A stretch of DNA of 5,013 nucleotides from the NCBI GenBank assembly GCA_937897535.1, contig CALCQB010000065.1, forward strand, positions 1-5,013, read 5' to 3'. The notes below the pieces were generated by a model. The model saw only the letters and a program-made list of their open reading frames with translations, ran no database searches and was not told the origin of the DNA. Of this stretch, positions 1 to 5,013 are shown one piece after another (position 1 is the first letter of the stretch; every line of letters begins with the position of its first letter). The DNA comes from an uncultured Novosphingobium sp. Its GTDB lineage: Bacteria; Pseudomonadota; Alphaproteobacteria; Sphingomonadales; Sphingomonadaceae. The position numbers and the translations under genes were made by a program.

Positions 1-25
1 TCCCTACACGACGCTCTTCCGATCT
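1..25 (+). other. Illumina TruSeq read-1 adapter remnant (artefact)
   Basis: The 25 bases match the 3' end of the standard TruSeq universal/read-1 adapter without a mismatch, ending in CTCTTCCGATCT exactly where adapter meets insert. This is not biological sequence. It shows that base 26 is the first base of a library insert and that the contig was not adapter-trimmed. It also lowers confidence in the continuity of everything next to it. Confidence 0.98.
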
Positions 26-118
26 CTGCTCGCCGCCGATGACCTGACCGCCAACGCCGGCGGCATCGACAACCAGTTCATCTACGGCACGAACCTGATC
101 GACTCGGTGACCGTGCAG
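26..118 (+). CDS. Partial plus-strand coding scrap, function unknown
   Basis: From base 26 the plus strand reads as an open frame of about 31 codons with G or C in nearly every third position. It translates as LLAADDLTANAGGIDNQF followed by IYGTNLIDSVTVQ. The mix of residues is that of a real protein rather than an antisense shadow. The frame has no start or stop of its own: it begins at the adapter and continues past 118 only as the antisense of the response regulator. I do not recognise the family. The repeated Asn/Gly/Asp with beta-strand-like stretches could suit a surface or structural protein, but that is a guess. It probably comes from another molecule than the regulator beside it. Confidence 0.5.
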
Positions 119-550
119 CTCGGTCTGCTCGGGCGCCGACAGGTTGTTGGCCAGCATCTCGGCGATCTGCGGCGTGATGTACTTGCGGCCCTGGGCCGCG
201 GCCCGCACGGCCACCAGCAGCTCGGCCGGGTCGCCCGCCTTGTTGAGGTACCCCACCGCGCCGGCCTTGAGGCAGCGGATGGCGTACTGGTCCTCGGGGT
301 ACATGGACACCATCAGCGACTTGACCGGCGGGCCCTGCTCGGCCAGCGAGGCCAGGATCTCCAGACCGCTGCGCCCGGGTAGGTTGACGTCCAGCAGCAA
401 CACATCGCAGGGCTGCTTGCGCAGCACCTCGCGCAGGGACGCATAGCTGTCGGCCTCGCCCACCACCTGCACGTCGGTGGCCTCGCTCAGGGTGTCACGG
501 ACACCGCGCCGCACCACCGCGTGGTCGTCACACAACACGACCTTGATCAT
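119..550 (-). CDS. NarL/FixJ-type response regulator, truncated after the receiver domain
   Basis: This is the cytoplasmic regulator of a two-component system. About 144 residues are present from ATG at 550. The receiver domain is complete: the acidic pair D8/D9, the phospho-acceptor D54 in LLLDVNLPGRSG, the switch residue S82 in LMVSMYPED, and K104 in GYLNKAGDP. It is followed by the linker helix typical of the family (YITPQIAEMLANNL). Family members are about 210 residues long and end in a LuxR-type DNA-binding HTH. Here the HTH is missing because the sequence turns into unrelated coding sequence near 110-120. The start codon overlaps the kinase stop (ATGA), so the pair is translationally coupled. 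The sequence most resembles Comamonadaceae regulators, from memory. The target genes cannot be inferred. Confidence 0.88.
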
Positions 551-1108
551 GATTCGTTCCCAGCTTCGTTGTCACCATCGCCATCCGCCACACCCGCGCC
601 GGCGCCCGCCAGGGGCACCGACAGGACCAGGGCCATGCCCGTTCCGGGGCCGCCACTGACCACGTCCAGCCAGCCGCCCACGGTCTGGGCGCGTTCGCGC
701 AGGCCCATGAGGCCGAAGGCGTTGGCCTTGGCCAGCGCGGCGGCGTCGGCGCCCCGGCCATTGTCACTGACCTCCAGCGTCAGGTGGCCCTCCAGATCGC
801 TGAGCTCCAGCCGCACCTCGCTGGCGCCCGCGTGTTTGGCGATGTTGGTCAGCGCCTCCTGGGCCGTGCGGTAGGCCACCAGTTCGACCTCCCGCGGCAG
901 GCTGGGCATCTCGCCCGCGTGTTTGAGCGTGGCGCGTATGCCCGTGCGGTCGGCAAAGCCGCGCAGCAGCCATTCGATGGCGGCGATCAGCCCCTGGTCC
1001 AGCACCGCCGGGCGCAGGTTGCGCATGATGCGCTGGCTGGCCCCCAACGCATGGGCCACCATGGCCTGCGCCGCGTCCACGTGGGCACGGGTGTCGTCGT
1101 CGGCGGCC
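547..1108 (-). CDS. NarX/UhpB-type sensor histidine kinase, C-terminal part only
   Basis: This is the catalytic half of a HisKA_3/HATPase_c sensor kinase that would phosphorylate the regulator encoded directly after it. Visible motifs are the end of the dimerisation helices (RIMRNLRPAVLDQGL), the N box (AYRTAQEALTNIAKHA), the G1 box (DNGRGAD), the G2 region (FGLMGLRERAQTVGGWLDV) and the final strand (GTGMALVLSVPL), then a Gly/Ala/Asp tail. The phospho-accepting His of the RELHDE-type H box, and any sensor, HAMP or membrane part, lie upstream of the break and are absent. The frame stays open to about 1108 (AADDDTRAHVDAAQ), and above that it becomes Arg-rich nonsense antiparallel to the TPR gene. 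The GTG at 1080 is therefore not a believable start. The stop overlaps the regulator start by ATGA. The style is beta-proteobacterial. Confidence 0.85.
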
Positions 1109-2081
1109 CGGCGGCGCGCGCGGCGGCAACGGCGGGGGCGGCGACGGCGCCCTTCTTGCCCTTGTCGTCACGCTGCGACTTGTCATCGCGCTTGCCTTTG
1201 CCCTTGGCCAGGGCGGCGGCGCTCGGCGGCGGCGATGCGGCAGCGACCTGAACCCTGGGCCGCGAATAGTGCGCCATGCGCGGGTCGTCGCTGCCCACTT
1301 CCGAAGCGCGCGGGAAACGGCCAAGATTTCCGGCGGCGGCCTGCTGCGCGGCGGTCAATCGGGGCATATAGCGCAAATAGGCGGTGATCGCGGTGGCCAT
1401 GTCGCCGGGCATGGTCTGCCGGGCAATCGCCTCGGCCTCGTCGGTCTGGCCGAGAATTGCCAGGCCAAAGGCGCGGGTCCGCCACGCCGCCTTGTCCTGC
1501 TTCTGCAGCAAGGGTGACAGCGTGATGTCCATCCCCTTGCGATCGCGCGCGATCGCCTGGCTCAGCGCCAGGCGGCGCAAGGTTTCATCGCTGGGTGCAC
1601 CGGCCAGCGATTGGCGGTAATAGTACTGCGCGGTCTGTCCATCGCCGACCAGGTCAAAGGCGAGGCCCCGGTCGGCCAGCCGGGCCGGCTCGATCGGACC
1701 AGCCTTCTCGGCCTCGTCGAACAGCTCGATCGCGGTAAAGGGATCCTCGCTCAGCACATAGGCCCCGGCCAGACCGGCCTTGACCCTGGCATTGTTCGGC
1801 TGGATCGACAGCGCCCGGCGATAAAAGCCGATCGCGGCCTGGGCATCGCCCAGTTCGAGCGAGGCCTGCCCGGCTTCGGTCAGCGCCGCAATATCCTGCG
1901 GGTTTCGGGCGAGCTGGTTGAGCGCATCGTTGAGCCGCATCCCCGCCGATTTCTGCGGAACGGCCTGAACCACCGGCACCGCAACTTGCGGCGCAGGCTG
2001 GGCCAGCGCGAGGCCCGGAAACCCGAGCCCCAGGATCGAGGCGGAGCATAGCTGGAGCAGGCGGAAGGCAGACGGCGACAT
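1109..2081 (-). CDS. Exported TPR-repeat protein downstream of ftsZ, C-terminus lost
   Basis: About 324 residues are visible from ATG at 2081. An N-terminal Sec signal peptide (MSPSAFRLLQL, a hydrophobic stretch, then cleavage near GLALA|QPAPQ) points to the periplasm. Residues of about 50-165 hold roughly three TPR-like helix pairs (for example SLELGDAQAAIGFYRRALSI and ADRGLAFDLVGDGQTAQYYY), followed by more helical repeats. From about 275 a Pro/Ala linker and then a Lys/Arg/Asp run (KGKGKRDDK) follow. The frame then runs out of phase into kinase sequence near 1100-1150 and stops at 987, so the real end is missing. A similar TPR protein follows ftsZ in sphingomonads and may end in a peptidoglycan-binding SPOR domain. 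That is recollection, not visible here. In-frame TTG at 2117 is an alternative start, but it sits at the foot of a hairpin, so ATG 2081 is preferred. An AAAGGA lies somewhat far upstream. Confidence 0.75.
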
Positions 2082-2119
2082 CGGCGAACGCGTTAATCCT
2101 TTCACGCCCGCAGGCAAGC

Positions 2120-2150
2120 GGGGATCGCAATGCCAGGCACTGCAATCCCC
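2120..2150 (-). repeat. 15-bp inverted repeat (hairpin) between ftsZ and the TPR gene
   Basis: The two 15-base arms GGGGATTGCAGTGCC and GGCATTGCGATCCCC (minus strand), separated by one base, pair along their full length with two G-U wobbles. In practice the top opens to give a stem of about 13 bp and a small loop. No U-run follows on either strand, so it is not a classic intrinsic terminator. It could be an mRNA-stabilising or attenuating hairpin separating ftsZ from the downstream gene. Confidence 0.6.
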
Positions 2151-2182
2151 AAGCTTAACCGGCGCGGAACGCGCTGGCAGAT

Positions 2183-3799
2183 CTACTGGTTGTTCTGGCG
2201 CCCCAGGAACCGCGGGATCGAGATCGACGGGCCGTCGTCGTCCTCATCTTCATCGTCGCTGGAACGGGCACCGCCGCGCGACAGGTTTGCCATCCGCTCA
2301 AACAGCGTCGCCCCGGCACCGGGACGCGGCGCAGCAGGCGCCGGAGCCGCAGCGCCACCGCCGGCGGGTGCAGCCGGGGCTGCCGGTTCGTCACCATCGC
2401 CGCCCGCATCTGCGGTTTCGTCGCTGCTGGCAACCAGACCGCGGCGACGGCCAGGCAAGGCCCCGCCGCCAACTGGCGCATCTTCATCGGCCAGGCGTGA
2501 GGCATCGAGCAGCAGTTCGTCACCGCCCTCATCGCTGCCGCCTTCGCTGGCCCCTTCGGCTTCCAGCTCAAGCTCGAGCGGCTCGCCGCCTTCAGCCGCT
2601 TCGGGCGCGTCGGGAGGAGTCAGTTCGGGCATTTCCCAATCGTCATCGGCAGCTGCGGCAGGAGCCGGTTCCGCTTCGGGTTCGGGCTCTGCCGCAGCGG
2701 CTTCCGGTTCAGGAGTCGAAACCGCCGAACGCTCGAACAGCGGTTCGGCCGCCGGGGCCGCCATGGTCGGTCGGACCGGGCCGCGCGAGCCGCCCATGGT
2801 GAACGGACGGTTGGCTTCTTCGGCCTGCGATTCGCTTTGTTCGATCCCGGTGGCGACCACCGAGACCCGGATCTTGCCGTTGAGGTCGGGATTGAACGCG
2901 CTGCCCCAGATGATGTTGGCATTCGGATCGACCAGTTCGCGGATGTGGTTGGCCGCTTCGTCGACTTCGAGCAGCTTCATGTCGTCGCCGCCGATGATCG
3001 AGATGATCACGCCCTTAGCGCCCTGCATCGAAACGCCGTCGAGCAGCGGGTTGGCAATCGCCTTTTCCGCCGCTTCGAGCGCGCGGTTTTCGCCGCTGCC
3101 TTCGCCGGTGCCCATCATCGCCTTGCCCATTTCGGCCATGACCGAGCGGACGTCGGCGAAGTCGAGGTTGATCAGGCCGGGCATGACCATCAGGTCGGTG
3201 ATCGAGCGCACCCCTTGCTGGAGCACCTCGTCGGCCATCTGGAAGGCTTCCTTGAAGGTGGTGTCCGCCTTGGCGACCAGGAACAGGTTCTGGTTGGGGA
3301 TGACGATCAGGGTATCGACGTGCTTTTGCAGTTCCTCGATCCCGGCTTCGGCCGCGCGCATCCGGCGCGTGCCTTCGAACAGGAACGGCTTGGTCACCAC
3401 GCCGACGGTCAGCACGCCCTTTTCGCGGGCTGCCTTGGCCACCACCGGAGCTGCGCCGGTCCCGGTGCCGCCGCCCATCCCGGCGGCGATGAAGCACATG
3501 TGCACGCCTTCGAGCGCGCGATCGATCAGATCGAGGCTTTCCTCAGCCGCCGCCCGGCCCACTTCGGGGCGAGCCCCGGCGCCGAGACCCTGGGTGATGT
3601 CAGTGCCCAGCTGGATCCGGTGTTCGGCGATCGCGTTGTTGAGCGCCTGGGCATCGGTGTTGGCCACGACGAAGTCCACGCCTTCGATCCCGGCCGAGAT
3701 CATGTTGGCGATTGCGTTCCCGCCAGCCCCGCCGACCCCGATCACGGTGATCCGGGGACGCAGTTCCTCGACAGCGGGCGGTCCGATATTGATGCTCAT
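2183..3799 (-). CDS. ftsZ: Cell division GTPase FtsZ
   Basis: Complete, 538 residues. FtsZ is the tubulin homologue that polymerises with GTP at mid-cell into the Z-ring and recruits the divisome. Motifs are: the GTP-binding loop GVGGAGGNA at 21-29, NTDAQAL at 47-53, the tubulin signature GGGTGTG at 109-115, and the T7 catalytic loop NLDFADV at 211-217 with D213 and D216 to complete the neighbour's GTPase site. The core ends near 320 (VSVVATGIEQS). About 200 residues of Ala/Pro/Glu-rich acidic linker follow, with a conserved-looking TLFERMANLSRG at about 498-509, an acidic run (DDEDEDDD) and a C-terminal peptide SISIPRFLGRQNNQ, which is the docking site for FtsA and other partners. E. coli FtsZ is 383 residues and Caulobacter FtsZ about 508, so the long linker is alpha-proteobacterial in style. 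The ATG at 3799 is supported by a strong Shine-Dalgarno. The sequence is typical of Sphingomonadales. Confidence 0.98.
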   Translation of the reverse strand: MSINIGPPAVEELRPRITVIGVGGAGGNAIANMISAGIEGVDFVVANTDAQALNNAIAEHRIQLGTDITQGLGAGARPEVGRAAAEESLDLIDRALEGVHMCFIAAGMGGGTGTGAAPVVAKAAREKGVLTVGVVTKPFLFEGTRRMRAAEAGIEELQKHVDTLIVIPNQNLFLVAKADTTFKEAFQMADEVLQQGVRSITDLMVMPGLINLDFADVRSVMAEMGKAMMGTGEGSGENRALEAAEKAIANPLLDGVSMQGAKGVIISIIGGDDMKLLEVDEAANHIRELVDPNANIIWGSAFNPDLNGKIRVSVVATGIEQSESQAEEANRPFTMGGSRGPVRPTMAAPAAEPLFERSAVSTPEPEAAAAEPEPEAEPAPAAAADDDWEMPELTPPDAPEAAEGGEPLELELEAEGASEGGSDEGGDELLLDASRLADEDAPVGGGALPGRRRGLVASSDETADAGGDGDEPAAPAAPAGGGAAAPAPAAPRPGAGATLFERMANLSRGGARSSDDEDEDDDGPSISIPRFLGRQNNQ

Positions 3800-3804
3800 C
3801 TACG

Positions 3805-3811
3805 CTCTCCT
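3805..3811 (-). promoter_or_regulatory. Ribosome binding site of ftsZ
   Basis: On the minus strand AGGAGAG lies 5 nt before the ATG at 3799 (7 nt counting from the AGGAG core). This is a near-ideal Shine-Dalgarno and fixes the start of ftsZ at MSINIGPP. Confidence 0.85.
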
Positions 3812-3859
3812 GTCCGCATGGCGGATGCATTACATGCGATTACCGGGGGTCTTGCACCC

Positions 3860-3888
3860 TTCGAATCGTCGAATCAAAGCCGCGTCAA
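3860..3888 (-). promoter_or_regulatory. Weak candidate promoter in the ftsA-ftsZ gap
   Basis: On the minus strand TTGACG (3888-3883) matches a sigma-70 -35 box well. A 17-nt spacer leads to TTCGAA (3865-3860), a poor -10 box. Transcripts would begin about 50 nt upstream of ftsZ. A separate ftsZ promoter inside the ftsA-ftsZ region is common in alpha-proteobacteria, but here the -10 match is weak and the call rests mainly on the -35 box and position. Confidence 0.25.
3861..3876. repeat. Two tandem octamers TCGAATCG / TCGAATCA
   Basis: Two adjacent 8-base units differ only at the last base and lie in the ftsA-ftsZ intergenic region, overlapping the candidate -10 box and spacer. Tandem half-sites of this kind may bind a regulator, but they are short enough to be chance. 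Confidence 0.3.
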
Positions 3889-3916
3889 CCATTTTCCACA
3901 GTCGTTCCGCGTTTTA

Positions 3917-3928
3917 AGGGTTTACCCT
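3917..3928. repeat. Short palindrome AGGGTTTACCCT just after ftsA
   Basis: Perfect 5-bp arms (AGGGT/ACCCT) around TT, 7 nt beyond the ftsA stop codon. The stem is too short to be a convincing terminator, and on the minus strand it is followed only by TAAAACG. It may be an operator-like site or chance. Confidence 0.25.
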
Positions 3929-3935
3929 GACCCCG

Positions 3936-4680
3936 TTAAAAGTACTCCCGCATCGCCTGATAGAGGCGATTGACCAGTCCGAAGCCCTTGTACCGCACAA
4001 TCGGCTGATAGCTCGGCCCGATTGCCCGGATATCGATCGGATCGGCTGCAGCATACAGCACCAGGCCGGAAAGTGTCGAAAAACCCGGGGTCGAATGCGC
4101 CTCGGCCAGGCCTTTGAGGTACTGCGGACGGCCCAGCCGGACCGGCTTGCCCAGCGCGCCCTGGGCAAAATCGGCGAGGCCGGCGAGCTCCGCGCCGCCA
4201 CCGGTCAGCACCACCAACTGCCCGCGCTGGCCGGTAAAACCCAATCCCTTGAGCGCCTTGCCCACTTCGTCGACCCAGGCGGCGAGCTGGGTGGAAATCA
4301 CCGAAATCAGCTCGGCCCGGGGAATGCGGTTCTTGTCATCGGCATGGCGCGCGGCCGGGCCATTGGTTTCTTCACCGGGAGCATTGACCGGAATCATCTC
4401 GCGGTGGTCGGCCGGGCTCGGAATCGCCGAACCGTGGACGCATTTGAGGCGCTCGGCCTGGAACCGGCGGATCCCGAAGGCGCTGGCGATGGCATCGGTA
4501 ATGTCGCCCGAACCGAGCGGGATCGTGACCAGCCCCAGCAGCATTCCCGCGGCATAGACCGAAACGTTGGTCACCTCGCCGCCAAATTCGACCAGCGCCA
4601 CCCCCAACTCGCGCTCTTCGGCAGAGAGGCAGGCATGGCCCGAGGCGATTGGCGATCCGACCACGGCCTCGACATCGAGC
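3936..4680 (-). CDS. ftsA: Cell division protein FtsA, N-terminus lost
   Basis: FtsA is the actin-like ATPase that tethers FtsZ to the inner membrane and recruits later division proteins. The part present is the C-terminal half, about 248 residues, from LDVEAVVGSPIASG to the stop at 3936. Visible: the second phosphate region (ELGVALVEFGGEVTNVSVY), the helix FGIRRFQAERLKC, the adenosine motif VVLTGGGAELAG, and a C-terminal amphipathic helix (GFGLVNRLYQAMREYF) that would insert in the membrane and resembles the E. coli targeting helix. Missing are the first ATP-binding motif (DIGTSK-like) and the 1C subdomain, about 150-180 residues. The loss is due to a junction near 4675-4700. The open frame continues upstream to 4760, but that stretch does not look like FtsA. 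ftsZ follows after 136 nt on the same strand, the classic order. Sphingomonad-type sequence. Confidence 0.9.
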
Positions 4681-4765
4681 GTCGGGTGCGCGACGATCTG
4701 CGCCGAGGAGGAGGTGCCGAGGAAGGCGCGGAAGACGATCTCGCGAAGGAAAAGGAGCACTACGG
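4681..4765. other. Unassigned scrap between two chimera junctions
   Basis: About 85 bases fit neither FtsA on one side nor the DUF932 fragment on the other. They are open on the minus strand in the FtsA frame (REIVFRAFLGTSSSAQIVAH) and on the plus strand as an Arg/Glu/Asp-rich frame (AEEGAEDDLAKEKEHYGKT). I cannot decide which strand codes, nor name a family. The stretch is probably a separate piece inserted during assembly or amplification. Confidence 0.4.
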
Positions 4766-4905
4766 GAAGACCACCGACAGCGGTGCCTTGGTGTCCGAAC
4801 GGTAGAGCACCTTCTGCTCGGGGAATGAGTGGATCGCGCCCAGATGGCCGATTGCGTCCGACTTGAAGTGCACGGGGGATTCTTGGATCTGCCAGTCCAT
4901 GCCGG
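4760..4905 (-). CDS. DUF932 (phage/plasmid-like TIGR03299) protein, N-terminal fragment
   Basis: The frame reads AGMDWQIQESPVHFK and later PEQKVLYRSDTKAPLSVV. This fits the N-terminal part of DUF932 proteins, where a (A)GLDW(x)V segment is followed some 30 residues later by a (V)RSDT...LG-VVS-RY segment. Such proteins are found on phages, plasmids and integrative elements and their function is unknown. After LSVV the expected S-RY-VVQP does not appear: the frame gives FP and a stop at 4760, so this stop is probably a product of the junction. The upstream end merges with an unrelated aldolase-like frame at 4891-4906. Only about 48 residues are available, so the assignment relies on pattern memory. 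Confidence 0.6.
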
Positions 4906-5013
4906 CTTCTTCTTCGCGGGTACGGAAGGCTTCCCAGATGGTGACGCAGGCGTAGGGCGCGGCGTTGGCGAAGGCCAGCACGGCGCCGACGGCCCCGACC
5001 TTGAGCGAGGGGT
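4891..5013 (-). CDS. Possible DHDPS/NAL-family aldolase, C-terminal fragment
   Basis: From the window end the minus strand reads PSLKVGAVGAVLAFANAAPY then ACVTIWEAFRTREEEAGMDW. The pattern of a small-residue strand (GAVGAVLAFANAAP) leading to a helix with (C)V-IWEA-RTREEEA resembles the C-terminal barrel region of dihydrodipicolinate synthase-like lyases, where it follows the catalytic core. The catalytic Lys and the Tyr of the active site would lie outside the window. The frame runs without interruption into the DUF932 fragment through AGMDWQ, which suits both families, so the apparent fusion is probably artificial. The family call is tentative. Confidence 0.4.

Noticed and set aside
547..1080. 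Histidine kinase as a complete small gene starting at GTG 1080
   Set aside because: It would lack the phospho-accepting His and begin inside the dimerisation helices. Family likeness extends upstream of 1080 before being lost at a junction.
987..2117. TPR protein as a complete 376-residue gene ending at 987
   Set aside because: The last ~50 residues (Pro/Trp/Arg-rich) are out-of-frame kinase sequence, so the end is created by the junction. The TTG at 2117 is also an unlikely start.
547..3799. A novel locus linking a two-component system to the ftsAZ division cluster
   Set aside because: The two parts look like different bacterial classes, and both genes at the border are cut mid-domain, so the linkage is most likely artificial.
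2130..3917. A 595-residue open frame on the plus strand, very rich in Ser, across ftsZ
   Set aside because: It is the antisense of FtsZ. The Ser and Pro runs are reverse complements of its acidic/Ala linker codons in GC-rich DNA, and FtsZ on the minus strand carries every family motif.
2837..3973. A second long plus-strand frame (378 residues, His/Asp/Gly-rich) over ftsZ
   Set aside because: This is a codon-aligned shadow of FtsZ, with no ribosome binding site and no recognisable family.
4095..4805. 236-residue plus-strand frame opposite ftsA
   Set aside because: It is the antisense of FtsA, Arg/Gly/Asp-rich, with no start signal and no domain. It also crosses two junctions.
4760..5013. A novel aldolase-DUF932 fusion protein
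   Set aside because: The join sits in a short stretch common to both families and the fusion is cut off by an immediate stop. An assembly or amplification chimera explains it more simply.

Overview
This window is best read as a chimeric assembly rather than one continuous piece of a genome. The first 25 bases match the 3' end of the Illumina TruSeq read-1 adapter exactly. After that, several fragments follow whose reading frames break off abruptly in mid-protein. Only the middle block, roughly 1110-4680, looks like an intact stretch of chromosome.

Layout: 1-25 is adapter. 26 to about 118 is a plus-strand coding scrap of unknown function. About 119 to 1108 (minus strand) holds a two-component pair, a NarL-type response regulator without its HTH domain and a histidine kinase without its N-terminal half. 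They are joined by an ATGA overlap, and their sequence resembles beta-proteobacteria of the Comamonadaceae type. About 1109 to 4680 (minus strand) is a division cluster, ftsA - ftsZ - exported TPR protein, whose protein sequences look like Sphingomonadales (alpha-proteobacteria). ftsZ is the only complete gene in the window. About 4680-4765 is an unassigned scrap. 4760 to about 4905 encodes the start of a DUF932 (phage/plasmid-like) protein. About 4891-5013 encodes what looks like the C-terminal part of a DHDPS/NAL-family aldolase. The last two share one frame across a short stretch (AGMDWQ) that fits both families, which is the expected signature of joining at a short overlap.

In the genuine block, FtsA (an actin-like protein that anchors the Z-ring to the membrane) and FtsZ (the tubulin-like ring GTPase) are transcribed in the usual ftsA-ftsZ order, with 136 nt between them. 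ftsZ has a strong ribosome binding site. Downstream, after an approximately 100-nt gap containing a 15-bp inverted repeat, comes a secreted TPR protein whose C-terminus is lost at a chimera junction.

I did not find a new biological system. The most useful messages are the mis-assembly, with its approximate breakpoints, and a few smaller features of the sphingomonad division block: the intergenic hairpin, the long acidic FtsZ linker, the altered FtsA nucleotide motif and the TPR neighbour. Taxonomic calls rest on remembered family sequences, not on a search.
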